NCBI GenBank assembly: GCA_017871115.1
Contig: JAFCIZ010000006.1
Coordinates: forward strand, 3,224,001-3,288,000
Length of the DNA: 64,000 bases
Source of the DNA: Cunninghamella blakesleeana
Taxonomy: Eukaryota > Mucoromycota > Mucoromycetes > Mucorales > Cunninghamellaceae
Reading direction: 5' to 3'
Shown: positions 46,162 to 55,500 of the stretch, one piece after another
How positions within the stretch are numbered: the stretch's first letter is position 1
Layout of the letters: every line of letters starts with the position of its first letter
Notes under the pieces: model-generated
The model's input: the letters and a program-made list of their open reading frames with translations, nothing else
The model's database searches: none
Told to the model about the DNA's origin: nothing
Translations under genes and position numbers: made by a program

Positions 46162-46655
46162 TCCCTCCACCACGATTTAGATGACGCCGCATCTTTTTCA
46201 TGCGTCCAGGTATCTAAATTTATTATCCTTTTGATCATAACCTGGTCGAGTTCATCATAAGAACCACTTTTAAATAGCTTCTTCAGTGTTTCTCTTCTTG
46301 CCCTAACATACTTATGGTAGCCTATTTTGTTTGGGTGAGCGCAACTTTGATGTATGTATTCCAAGGTTTGTGGAATAATAAAATTATCTACCAAATTTTC
46401 CTTTTCCCATCTTGCTTTTAATTCAGTAACCAAAATATCGAGTAGATTTTTATAGTTTTCCTGAATTTGAAACTTGATCCATTCACTAGTAGATATATCC
46501 GTGTTTAACCAATATAGAAGTTCAGGAGTTAAAAAATTTAAGTCAATAGGTTCGGTTATAGGTACCAATTCATCGAGTATGTTGTCAACTTCATGGGAAT
46601 CAACAAGATCTTCTTGAGAGAGTAGTTTGTTTGTTTGGTTATCTTGTGGAGTCAT
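46107..46655 (-). CDS. ORF4 of element 2, unknown accessory protein
   Basis: 182 aa, homologous in position and weakly in sequence to ORF4 of elements 1 and 4: LEYIHQSCAHP...YHKYVRARRETLKKLF... and a later LDTW. It is helical and soluble with no membrane span. The last 18 or so residues (from about VMVWLNLSYL) are encoded inside the 3' LTR, which begins at 46161. Start ATG at 46655, 171 nt after the integrase remnant. No family is recognised. Confidence 0.55.
   Translation of the reverse strand: MTPQDNQTNKLLSQEDLVDSHEVDNILDELVPITEPIDLNFLTPELLYWLNTDISTSEWIKFQIQENYKNLLDILVTELKARWEKENLVDNFIIPQTLEYIHQSCAHPNKIGYHKYVRARRETLKKLFKSGSYDELDQVMIKRIINLDTWTHEKDAASSKSWWRDVMVWLNLSYLNNPKNNF
46162..46174 (-). 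other. Polypurine tract of element 2
   Basis: Sense strand CGTGGTGGAGGGA directly before the LTR start TGTTATGG. It is read within ORF4. Confidence 0.6.
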
Positions 46656-46826
46656 CTTTAATATCGTTAATATTATTATTTTTTTTTTTTTGAATAAAGA
46701 AAAATTATAATATAATTTTTCCTTATTTATAGTTTTTTTTTTTTTTTCGGAATTTTAAATATATATATAAAGTTTTTCTTTTTTTTTTTTTTAAATTTTC
46801 TTTTTCCCATAAATTTTTTTTTTTTT

Positions 46827-48139
46827 TTATACGATTGTCTTTTTAGCAAAGTCAATCCAAAATACGTCAGGCATCTGCAACAACTTCAATTTATTGCCGT
46901 GTATTCTTCTTAGTTTGGTATTGGTCACGTTGAATTCTTTTATCAGATAAGTACCTTTACCTAAACTTTGATGAACAATATATTTGCCTTTCCAGTTATC
47001 TGATATTTTGCCACCCCAAGAGTTTGATTTTCTTCCAATATACATCATAACAATATCACCAATCCTAAAAGGCGGTTTCCATTCCTTCTTTTCATTATTA
47101 ATCTTCTTGTCAATGGCCTTCTTTTGATTCTTTTGGATTTCTTTATAAATTCTGCAGCGTCTTCTCTTATCTGTTTTAGTGACAATAATTCTTTTGCAGC
47201 GCGTACGTGTAACTGATATTGGAATCTTGCAGAATTTACTTCTATTGGTATATCCATAAATAAATCATAAGGTGTCTTTGCTTCATGCCCGTAAGTTAAA
47301 TAAAAAGGAGAATAATTTGTTGATTTTTGTTTGATAGTACGATAGGCAAATAGAACGGATGGTAAATATTGATCCCATACTTGTTTTTCTTTATTGTTTA
47401 ACTTTTTTAGAATAGCGCCTAAAGTGGAATTAAACTTTTCTATCAACCCGTTTGCTTGCGAATTCCCAACACTTATAGTTTTATGGTGGATATTGTATTG
47501 GAAACAGACTTTTTTTATTAATTCACCTATAAATGGCTTTCCATTATCTGTAATTATTATGTGTGGCGCACCGTGTCGACAAATAATATCTTCATAAATA
47601 AACAATGCTATTTCGGCTGCAGTTTGGAATTTTAATGCACGAGCTTCAACCCATTTCGTTAGATAATCAATACCTGCAACTATATATCTATATCCATTTT
47701 TAGATGTAGAAATATGTTTGACATCTAATGCCCATTGGAAGAAAGGTTTGGATGTTGTTGGAATAGGGTGTAATAATTCGTTATGTTTAGCAGGACCTGT
47801 AGTTTGACATCTACTGCATTTCTTGACGTAATTCTGTACATCTTTTGTCATATTTTCCCAATAATAATGATTTGCAAGTTTGAATAATGTGTTGTGGTAA
47901 CCCATATGTCCTCCTAATGGATGTTGATGATGCATGTATAATGCTTCTGACACTTGATCTTTATTCAAAACTTTTCTTATCGTCTGCAGGTTAATATTAT
48001 ATCGGTACAATTCGTTGTTGTGTATGATAAATTTGTGGGAATGTTTTTGTAAATAATTTTTTTCTTTATCGGTGATGTTGTCAGGTAATTTTAATGTTGA
48101 TAAATAATTTTTTATTAAATCAATTTTGTTTTGTTCCAT
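46827..48139 (-). pseudogene. Integrase of element 2, broken by a one-base frameshift
   Basis: Frame one (48139-47045) covers the start (MEQNKIDLIKNYL), the HHCC zinc domain (HQHPLGGHMG...C-S-R-C) and the full DDE core (ALDVKH, TDNGKPF, GLIEKFN), then runs off into an unrelated basic tail. The expected continuation (NQKKAIDKK, WKPPFRIGDIV and the GPY/F-like SWGGKISDNW module) is in another frame, ending at 46827. The break is at about 47137, where elements 1 and 4 have KSQENQ or similar. A one-base loss in an A/C run explains it. It could also be a sequencing error. Confidence 0.8.
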
Positions 48140-48384
48140 TTTTACTGATATTTGTTGTAAATTTCTTGTATTTAGATTCTTGAATATATTGTTGAATAAT
48201 ATTTTAGTAATACTGATAAATAGTGTTGATCGATTATAAGTGTAGGTATGCAGCTTTTTACGACTTCAGCAAAACTTGGTCGAGTAGTAAGTAATTGAAT
48301 TTTTTTTTTTTTGTTTTTGTTTGTTTTTGTTTTTTGTTTTTTTTTTTTTATATATATGTATTTATATTTATGCATTTTGTTATT
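48140..48384 (-). other. RNase H-integrase spacer of element 2
   Basis: 245 nt, the shortest of the three spacers. It is A-rich on the sense strand, with one hairpin at 48261-48282. Confidence 0.6.
48261..48282 (-). promoter_or_regulatory. Spacer hairpin, element 2
   Basis: Sense strand CGAC, 14-nt loop (CAA...TGAA), GTCG, then TAAAAAGCT. The stem differs from CGTC/GACG at two positions that compensate each other. Confidence 0.6.
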
Positions 48385-51300
48385 TTAGTAGCCTAGCCTT
48401 GAAAGAAAATCAGCAGCTTCTTGTTTTCTTCCAGCTCTATATTTGATTTCAAATTCATAATCGGCCAAATATGTGATCCATCTTGCAACAATTCCAGTAA
48501 CTTTTGGTGATTCAATTAACCATCTTAACGGCGAATGATCAGATATAACAGTAAACTTCTTTCCCAATAAATACGGTCTGAATATTTGTAAACTCCATAC
48601 CAAAGCAAGACATTCTAATTTAGTAGCACCATAGTTTAATTCACTATTCTTCAATCCTCTACTGGCAAATATTATAGGATGTTCACGACCATCATCATCT
48701 AGTTGTGTTAATATAGAACCTAGTCCTAGTTGTGAAGCATCGCATACAACAATGAATGGTTTATCAAAATCAGGTCTTCTTAATATTGGAGCATTGATTA
48801 GATTTTCCTTTAATTTTTCAAAAGCTTTTGTTGTATCTTCTGTCCATGGTATTCTCTTTTTGGTTTTTGTTTGCTCATGTAATGGCCTAGCAGTAGCAGC
48901 AAATCCTTTTACAAATCTTCTGTAATATGAAGCTAAACCTAAGAAGCCTCTAACTTGTTTAATTGTTTTTGGTATTGGATAATCTTTAATCTTTGCAATT
49001 TTATCTGGATCAGTCTTGATTCCTTCAGCAGTTATTATGTAGCCTAAAAATTTTAATTCATCTTTAAAGAATATACACTTTTCAATATTAAACACCAATC
49101 CACCTCTTCTAGTGTATTCGAATAATCTTTCCAAGTCAATTAGGTGTTGATCCAAGTTTTTGGAATGTACATTAAGATCATCAATAAATGCAACTAGATT
49201 ACTATGCAGCAAATCTTTATAACAGATATCAATTAATCTTTGGAAAGTAGCAGGACTATTCACCAAACCCATTGGCAGCATTTCATATTGATAAGTACCA
49301 AATTTAGTTGTAAAGCCAGTTAATTCTTTACTTGATTCTTTTAATGGAACTTGATGGAAACCAGATCTTAAATCCAAAGCTGAAAATATTTTTGATTTTC
49401 CAAGTTCGTCAATTAAATCATCAATACGTGGTAGCGGATATGAATCAACTTTTGTATGTGTATTCAGTTTACGATAGTCAACTACCATACGATATTCACC
49501 ATTCTTCTTTTTGACTAAGATAATTGGTGCAGTAAAAGGAGAATTTGAAGGTTTTATAATTCCCAATTCACAAAGACGGTCTAATTCATTCTTCAAATAT
49601 TCTTGTTCACTTGGTCCCAATCTATATGGTCTGTGTCTGATAGGTAATGTATTTTCTTTTAATATTATTTCGTGTTCTATTAATGTAGTTTTTCCCATTT
49701 TATCATTATTCCAATCAAAGATATCTTGATAATGGTGTATTAATTTATAAAATTTCTTTTTATATTCTTCAGGTATATCACCCATTTGGATTTTTCCTTT
49801 TATATTAGGATCAAGTATAATTTCTTCAGTATCATCTTCCAGCAGCGAAGGTGGTAAATCTCTATAGTGGTCTTCAAAATCATAACCAGTATATTCGACA
49901 TATGGATCCTTTTGTATTGGAAATTGTTTCCTATTTATGAATTCACCTAGTATGTTGTTTGGCGGTATTTCCATCATGTCTTCAGTTTTATTTATAATTT
50001 CCAAGATTACATCAAAGTCTTCGTGCTTGTCCAAAAATTCGTCAAGGCGTTTAAAATATGGAACAATTATATTTTCATCAATAGCATAATTGATTTGACA
50101 AATATGATAAGGTGGTATTGATAAACCAGTACTTCCACTTAATATCATCATAGTGCCTTCATCTTTATTTGAACGTGTTTGGATTACTGGACTTTTTTCA
50201 TGATCATCCATTAGATAAAAGTCTTCATCATCTTGTACAGCATCTTCTTCATTATTATCAGTAGATTCTTCGTCATCAATCGAATCTTCATCATTAGAAT
50301 CAGTATCATCTTCAGATTCACTAGTATTTGATAGATTATCAGCTACTTCTTCACCTTGTGGCTGTTCCAATTCATATTTAACATTTGTAACACGTTGATA
50401 TGTATATGGACGTTCATTTGTTTTTATATATGTAATTGGAATTTCTTGTGTACGACGTTTATAAGTCACCTTTAAGGTACCTGTTTTAAAGTTTATTACT
50501 GCTTGTGCATGATCCAACCAACTAGTACCTAACACTATATGTTGTGGACACTTTGGTAATACTTCAACATCAATTGGTATAGTTAACCCTTCACCAACAG
50601 TAATAGGAACATCATGAATTACACCTAGTGCAGGTTGTTTAGTACCATTTCCCATTACAAAAATACTTGTAGATGGTGCATCAATTTCTAGATCTAATGA
50701 TTTCATCATTGCCCTGGACATACAAGCTCTTGCAGCTCCACAATCAATTAATCCAGTAACTTTTACATCATTCACCATTATATCGGCATATGCAGCAGTA
50801 GTTACAACATCACTATTATCAATAGAATTTAGCTGTACATCTTTTTCTTTACCTTTATCAACTGGTCTTTTTATTCTTGATTGTCTACAAGCTGTAATCA
50901 ATTCTCTTCTTAATGGAGCGGATATAGTTATAAGATCTCCAACATTAATATTAGCTTTTTGATGTAATATATCTTCAGAAATATTATAATTTATTGGTAA
51001 TGGTTGTGATTTCCTTTTTGGTGTCTTCTTCTTTTTATCAACAAGTGGTTCTTGAATGGATACTTTTTTCCTTTTGTCATTTATTATTTGTACTTCTTCC
51101 ATCATATCATTATTATTTGATTTAGAAGGTTCAGCTACATCTTGATTTGGATGCTGTGAAAATACGTTTTGGAAAAATGGATTATTTTGTGGTGGAACAT
51201 GTGTATGATCACGAATATCCTGTTGTATTTGTTGTGGAATAGATTTTGTAGCAGCTGCTGATGTACTTGGTTTTTCTATAGTTTTCCTTGTACGTGGTTT

Positions 51301-51624
51301 TCTTATTGCTTTTTCAACAACTGGTGGTTTTGGATTTGCAGCAACATTAAAATCGCAATCATTGATTTCTTGATCACCTTCTAATATATTTTGAAGATAA
51401 TAATGATCTTGTGCTGATAAATAATCATTATGGTTGTCCATTATGTTATGTGGGACGTAAGTATTTGTATTGTAATATCGTGAATTTATGTTGGAATTAT
51501 TTGGTGTATTATAGTTGTGATATTTATTCATATTATTTTCTTGATATAGTTGATTATCATTTGGATGGATGGATTTTGTAATAGGGATTCCCAATTGACC
51601 ATCTGTAACAATTGCCCTATTTAG
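48385..51624 (-). CDS. Pol ORF of element 2: protease, reverse transcriptase, RNase H
   Basis: About 1079 aa in the -1 frame after gag, with the same layout as element 1. The protease region has LIDCGAARA, so the usual DSG/DTG active-site triplet is DCG; the distal IVLGTSWL is kept. RT has YRMVVDYRKLN, SALDLRSGFHQ and FIDDLNVHS, with FLGYII intact. RNase H carries VCDAS, ATKLECLALVW and SDHSPLRWL, ending FLSRLGY-stop. An acidic stretch of about 40 residues lies between protease and RT. There is no ATG near the true start. Confidence 0.92.
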   Translation of the reverse strand, partial: LNRAIVTDGQLGIPITKSIHPNDNQLYQENNMNKYHNYNTPNNSNINSRYYNTNTYVPHNIMDNHNDYLSAQDHYYLQNILEGDQEINDCDFNVAANPKPPVVEKAIRKPRTRKTIEKPSTSAAATKSIPQQIQQDIRDHTHVPPQNNPFFQNVFSQHPNQDVAEPSKSNNNDMMEEVQIINDKRKKVSIQEPLVDKKKKTPKRKSQPLPINYNISEDILHQKANINVGDLITISAPLRRELITACRQSRIKRPVDKGKEKDVQLNSIDNSDVVTTAAYADIMVNDVKVTGLIDCGAARACMSRAMMKSLDLEIDAPSTSIFVMGNGTKQPALGVIHDVPITVGEGLTIPIDVEVLPKCPQHIVLGTSWLDHAQAVINFKTGTLKVTYKRRTQEIPITYIKTNERPYTYQRVTNVKYELEQPQGEEVADNLSNTSESEDDTDSNDEDSIDDEESTDNNEEDAVQDDEDFYLMDDHEKSPVIQTRSNKDEGTMMILSGSTGLSIPPYHICQINYAIDENIIVPYFKRLDEFLDKHEDFDVILEIINKTEDMMEIPPNNILGEFINRKQFPIQKDPYVEYTGYDFEDHYRDLPPSLLEDDTEEIILDPNIKGKIQMGDIPEEYKKKFYKLIHHYQDIFDWNNDKMGKTTLIEHEIILKENTLPIRHRPYRLGPSEQEYLKNELDRLCELGIIKPSNSPFTAPIILVKKKNGEYRMVVDYRKLNTHTKVDSYPLPRIDDLIDELGKSKIFSALDLRSGFHQVPLKESSKELTGFTTKFGTYQYEMLPMGLVNSPATFQRLIDICYKDLLHSNLVAFIDDLNVHSKNLDQHLIDLERLFEYTRRGGLVFNIEKCIFFKDELKFLGYIITAEGIKTDPDKIAKIKDYPIPKTIKQVRGFLGLASYYRRFVKGFAATARPLHEQTKTKKRIPWTEDTTKAFEKLKENLINAPILRRPDFDKPFIVVCDASQLGLGSILTQLDDDGREHPIIFASRGLKNSELNYGATKLECLALVWSLQIFRPYLLGKKFTVISDHSPLRWLIESPKVTGIVARWITYLADYEFEIKYRAGRKQEAADFLSRLGY

Positions 51625-51630
51625 TTTTTT
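51583..51630 (-). promoter_or_regulatory. Programmed -1 frameshift signal, element 2
   Basis: A AAA AAC at 51624-51630 directly before the gag stop TAA, spacer TAAAT, then AGGGCAATTG, 11-nt loop, CAATTG, 5-nt bulge, CCCT (51583-51618). Same geometry as elements 1 and 4. Confidence 0.85.
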
Positions 51631-52742
51631 GAACCATTAACTGGTGTGTTATTTTGATTATTATTTGGTGGATTATTATAATTATTTTGTTGTGGATAGT
51701 TATATTGTGGATTATAATTATTATTATTCTGCATTTGATTTCCTTGGTAATAATAATCTCTGTTGTTATAATTATCTTCAGGTAAATATTGATTGTTATA
51801 ATTATGATTATTGTTGTTATTATTATTATTATTATATTGACGATAATTGTTATACTGATTATTTCTGTATTTTTGATTATTATTTCTGTTGTAATTATTA
51901 GGTCCATTATATGTTTGGTTGTTACGATTATTATTGTTGTTGTTTCTTTGGTTATTGTACGAGCCTCTTTTGTCTTCTAATTTGGTGTTTATTAATTTTT
52001 CCATGTGACCTAAAAGTCTTTGCATCAAAGCAGATTCTCCATCAACATGTTCAGCAGTATTTAAAGATGTATTGCCATTATAATCACCATAATTATTATT
52101 TGACTTCTTTTTATGGCCTCCAGCAAATCTATTAGCATTAGTAAGATTACATACAGATGGTAATGATTGTATGTGTCTTGTCTTCCACCAATTTTCAGCA
52201 TAGTTATACCATTGATTCAATGTTTCAGCACCTTGATCCATACAGTGCATTCTGATTTCTTCTTTTAAACCAGCACGGAATCTCATCAATATAATATGAT
52301 CATCTTTTAATTGTGCCAATCTTGCCATTTCTTGGATACGTGCCAAAAAGTTCTTTGGTCTTTCGTCATTGCCTTGTTTAATAGTACCAAGTGCAATTTC
52401 GTATGATAATATCAATTCTTTGGTGACATACTTTTCCCTTAAAGCATTCATCAATTTTTGATAATCATTAGCCATATTAGGATCTTGTTCTAATTGTTCA
52501 AAATAGAATTCAGCAGGACCAGACAATTGCACCTTCAAGATAATTGCCCTTCTATCCATACCAACTCTAGATAATTTAAAATAATTTTCCAAGGACTTTT
52601 CAAAATAACGAAAGTCTTCGTCATCAGAACCTGAAAAAGTTAAAAGATTAAGCTTCAGCTTAGCAGCAAGGTTAGGATCATGGTAATGATCATGATTTTC
52701 CAACGCGGTTTGCTCGATACTTGATTTTTGTGGATTTTCCAT
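51621..52742 (-). CDS. Gag of element 2
   Basis: 373-aa Gag. The capsid-type N-terminal half contains LTFSGSDDEDFRYFEKSLEN, RPKNFLARIQEMARLA and ILMRFRAGL. The C-terminal 130 residues are extremely Asn-rich with Tyr and Arg. No CCHC knuckle. It ends VNGSKN-stop on the slippery heptamer. Confidence 0.9.
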   Translation of the reverse strand: MENPQKSSIEQTALENHDHYHDPNLAAKLKLNLLTFSGSDDEDFRYFEKSLENYFKLSRVGMDRRAIILKVQLSGPAEFYFEQLEQDPNMANDYQKLMNALREKYVTKELILSYEIALGTIKQGNDERPKNFLARIQEMARLAQLKDDHIILMRFRAGLKEEIRMHCMDQGAETLNQWYNYAENWWKTRHIQSLPSVCNLTNANRFAGGHKKKSNNNYGDYNGNTSLNTAEHVDGESALMQRLLGHMEKLINTKLEDKRGSYNNQRNNNNNNRNNQTYNGPNNYNRNNNQKYRNNQYNNYRQYNNNNNNNNNHNYNNQYLPEDNYNNRDYYYQGNQMQNNNNYNPQYNYPQQNNYNNPPNNNQNNTPVNGSKN

Positions 52743-52894
52743 TGGAATATAAAGATAAGTTTTTGAAATAGGATGATAAAGTTTGTATATTTTTAAAGTA
52801 GTTGTTTAACTTGAATTTAAGTATTCTTGATTTTATTCTTTTATAGATTTAGTTATTCTTTGATAATTAGTATTTCCCCGGTTTTTAGTATTAC

Positions 52895-52912
52895 CCCCGC
52901 CAGTGAGCACCA
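52895..52912 (-). other. Primer binding site, element 2
   Basis: Sense strand TGGTGCTCACTGGCGGGG, identical to element 1, 5 nt after the LTR end. Confidence 0.7.
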
Positions 52913-52917
52913 AAATA

Positions 52918-53641
52918 TGTTGTGTAAATTTTGGGTTGTTTGAAAAGTAGAATTTCCTTTTATAGTTTTGGAAAGTAGATAGTTTTGTAGTTTAGTTTAG
53001 TCGTCAGTGAGCACCAGTATCTTGTTTTATAAGTAGATACAACTTAGTTTAGATTGATAGTTTAAAATAAAAATAAAATAATAAAATAAAATAAAATAAA
53101 TTATATAATTGGATAAAGATCAACAATTATATAGACAAAATAATAAAATTAAAATAAAATAAATATAATATCGGATAAAGATCAACGATTATTATAATAA
53201 TATAATATAAAATAATATTGGATAGTAATCAACAATATTAATATAAAGTAAATATAATCTTTAGCTAAAAAGATGAGTTAAGAGAATTTAATATATATAA
53301 ATCTTTATTTCAAATTAACTGAATATTAACTTCGTATTAACTGATTTTTCCAAATAAAATAAAATTTCGCTCCTTTATATATAAAAATGATCTGAATTCA
53401 AACCCAGATTGGTAGGTAAGTTATAAAGACCATTATAACAAGGAGGAGTATAAATTGATAAAGTTATAAAAGATAAAATAAATAAATATATATAAAATTA
53501 TGAAATACTATTGGATAAAATATAAAGTTAATATATATATATATGCATATATTTATATATGCAAAAACACTTGTTTAAAAATATATTTAAAAATTATTTT
53601 TAGGATTATTTAGGTATGATAAGTTCAACCATACCATAACA
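52918..53641 (-). repeat. Element 2 right (5') LTR
   Basis: 724 bp, uninterrupted. It preserves the empty target of element 1 at about 52954-52965 and carries CAGTGAGCACCAG at 53005-53017. Confidence 0.93.
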
Positions 53642-53706
53642 GTTGTTTGAAAAATAGAATTTCCTTTTATAGTTGTTGTGTAAATTTTTGGTTGTTTGAA
53701 AAATAG
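53642..53706 (-). repeat. Truncated older LTR heads (right side of element 2)
   Basis: TTTGAAAAATAGAATTTCC follows the GTTG duplication and continues the LTR head seen at 36685-36710. A second copy of the same head (TTGTGTAAATTTTTGGTTG, TTTGAAAAATAG) then stops at element 3. These are remnants of earlier same-orientation insertions. Confidence 0.6.
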
Positions 53707-53904
53707 TGTTGTGTGTGTTTTTGGTAAGAGTTATTTTTGTTAAAATAAAATAAGAGAGTTTGTATTTATATTAATTATAAATAAGATAATTCCAGTGAGC
53801 ACCAGTTCTTGTTTTACAAGTAGAACGACTTAATATAATGTAAAAGTAAAAAGGTAAAAAGATAATATAAAATAAAAATATTCAAAAAAAATTCAAAAGT
53901 ATAT

Positions 53905-54704
53905 TGTTGTGTGGGTTTTTGTTTAAGATTTATTTTTTTTGAAATGAGGAATGAGTATTATAAGTAATATTTGATATGTATAATATAATTCCAGTGAGCA
54001 CCAGTTCCTGTTTTATAAGTAGAACGACTTAATATAAAGGAATAAAAAAATAAAATAAAATAAAGTAAAAAATAAAGAAATAAAAAAATAAAAATTTTAA
54101 AAGGTGTAATATAATTGCAGGATTAAAGAGAGATTTCAGTAACCGCAATGTAAAATAAATATAATAAGAAAATTTAAAAAAAGTAATTTAAATTTGAGTG
54201 GTTGAAAAATATTTAAGTAAATAAATATAAAAATGTAAAATAAAATAATATGGGTTGTTATAAAAAATAGATAAATTCAGTAACTTGAATGAGTTATAAG
54301 TAAAATAAGTTAAAATTATAAAATATGATTTATAAAGTGGACAAGTTCAATAATTATTTAATAGATAATAATTTATTATAAAAATTTGACAATTTTAAAA
54401 GAAAGAAAGAGAGAAAAATTGGTTCTATTTATATTTAAAAAAAAAATTAAAATTTATAAGGATCGGGTAAGGAACAAAAGCACCTTGGTGTTTTTGCACC
54501 TTTGGTGTTTTTGCACCTTTGGTGTTTTTGCACCTTGGTGTTTTTGCACCTTGGTGTTTTTGCACCTTGGTGTTTTTGCACCTTGGTGTTTTTGCACCTT
54601 GGTGTTTTTGCACCTTGGTGTTTTTGCACCTTGGTGTTTTTGCACCAGTAGCACAAAGCCAATCCAAAAAAGGAAAGAAAAATCAGAGAGCGTTATTGCT
54701 AACA
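53905..54704 (-). repeat. Element 4 left (3') LTR
   Basis: 800 bp with ten units of CACCTT(T)GGTGTTTTTG at 54481-54642 and the PBS-like CAGTGAGCACCAG at 53992-54004. Several overlapping ORFs over the minisatellite are not genes. Confidence 0.92.
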
Positions 54705-55141
54705 CCCCCAACGCCAACAAAAGATGGACCTCCATCTTTATTAAATCCCACTTGGCTCCAAAGATCATTCTTATTAACATTTCTTGCAAATATTTTATTG
54801 AATTTAGAGTTACCTAAACCAGAGAGCAAATAATTTACAAGCTTTGATCTTTCCATCTTATACGCAATGAGTTCTTCTTTAGTAGCAGGAGGTTGGAGCT
54901 TTGTATGTACAAACCGAACAACAACTGGACTAAGTTGCTTGGAGAAGGTAGTTTGCATCTTCACTTTTAACTTCTTTATTTTTTCATAATCATTGACATA
55001 TATAGGATAGATAAACTTAATAAACGTCTTGTATGAGTCTTCTTCATTAAGTGAGTCAAATTCCGTGAGGGCTTGTAAAGTTTCGTCATAAAGATTATCT
55101 TCGTCCAAAGGAACCCGTTCGGTATTAATTGGCATATCCAT
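54683..55141 (-). CDS. ORF4 of element 4, unknown accessory protein
   Basis: 152 aa. It aligns with ORF4 of element 1 over VVRFVHTKLQPP...LIAYKMERSKLVNYLLSGL (element 1: VVKLLHTSLGKP...LINYRRERMELLNELLSPL) and a following FNKIFAR...DLW. It ends GGPSFVGVGG and then a short tail encoded in the 3' LTR. No membrane span, zinc motif or signal peptide. Start ATG at 55141. Function unknown; conservation across three families in an otherwise compact element argues that it is used. Confidence 0.6.
   Translation of the reverse strand: MDMPINTERVPLDEDNLYDETLQALTEFDSLNEEDSYKTFIKFIYPIYVNDYEKIKKLKVKMQTTFSKQLSPVVVRFVHTKLQPPATKEELIAYKMERSKLVNYLLSGLGNSKFNKIFARNVNKNDLWSQVGFNKDGGPSFVGVGGVSNNAL
54705..54715 (-). 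other. Polypurine tract of element 4
   Basis: Sense strand GGCGTTGGGGG before the LTR start TGTTAGC. It is G-rich but interrupted by pyrimidines, so weaker than in elements 1-3. Read within ORF4. Confidence 0.5.
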
Positions 55142-55233
55142 TTTATAAAAATATATTTTTGTATTATTAAAATAAGTGTTTTTGTATTGTTAAAAGATTT
55201 TCAAAAGAAAATGTGAATATGTGAATGAAAGTT

Positions 55234-55267
<34 letters not shown>

Positions 55268-55500
55268 TTTTTTCTTTTTTTCGTAGTTTGAAAAATATAC
55301 TTCTTTTTTTTTTTTTTGTAATCATCTTTTTGGTTCTTCCTTTTTTTTTTTTTTTTGGTTTATGTTTATCTTTTATGTATATTATTTTAATGTAGTTATT
55401 ATATAAATTCTTCTTCGGGTAAATACGTGAATTAATATTTTAAATTTCATTATTAATTATATTTATATATTTCATTATTATCTCTTTTTTTTTTTTTTTT

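Larger units (their letters stand above)
36711..53641 (-). mobile_element. Ty3/gypsy-type LTR retrotransposon, element 2 (with element 1 nested in its left LTR)
   Basis: The LTRs are 724 bp each: left 36711-36752 plus 45480-46161 (split by element 1), right 52918-53641. The target duplication is GTTG (36707-36710 and 53642-53645). Internal order on the minus strand: PBS, gag, PR-RT-RNase H, spacer with one hairpin, integrase (frameshifted), ORF4, PPT. The LTRs look identical by eye, so insertion is recent. The integrase frameshift suggests the copy is not fully autonomous now. Confidence 0.9.

Noticed and set aside
51617..51980. Ile/Tyr-rich ORFs on both strands in the gag tail of element 2
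   Set aside because: Frame shadows of the Asn-rich Gag tail.
54481..54650. Regular repeats suggesting a CRISPR-like array
   Set aside because: Head-to-tail 16-bp units without unique spacers, inside a retrotransposon LTR of a eukaryote.
54386..54833. Several overlapping Cys/Phe- or Lys/Thr-repeat ORFs on both strands (also at 62199-62517)
   Set aside because: All are readings of the 16-bp LTR minisatellite in different frames.
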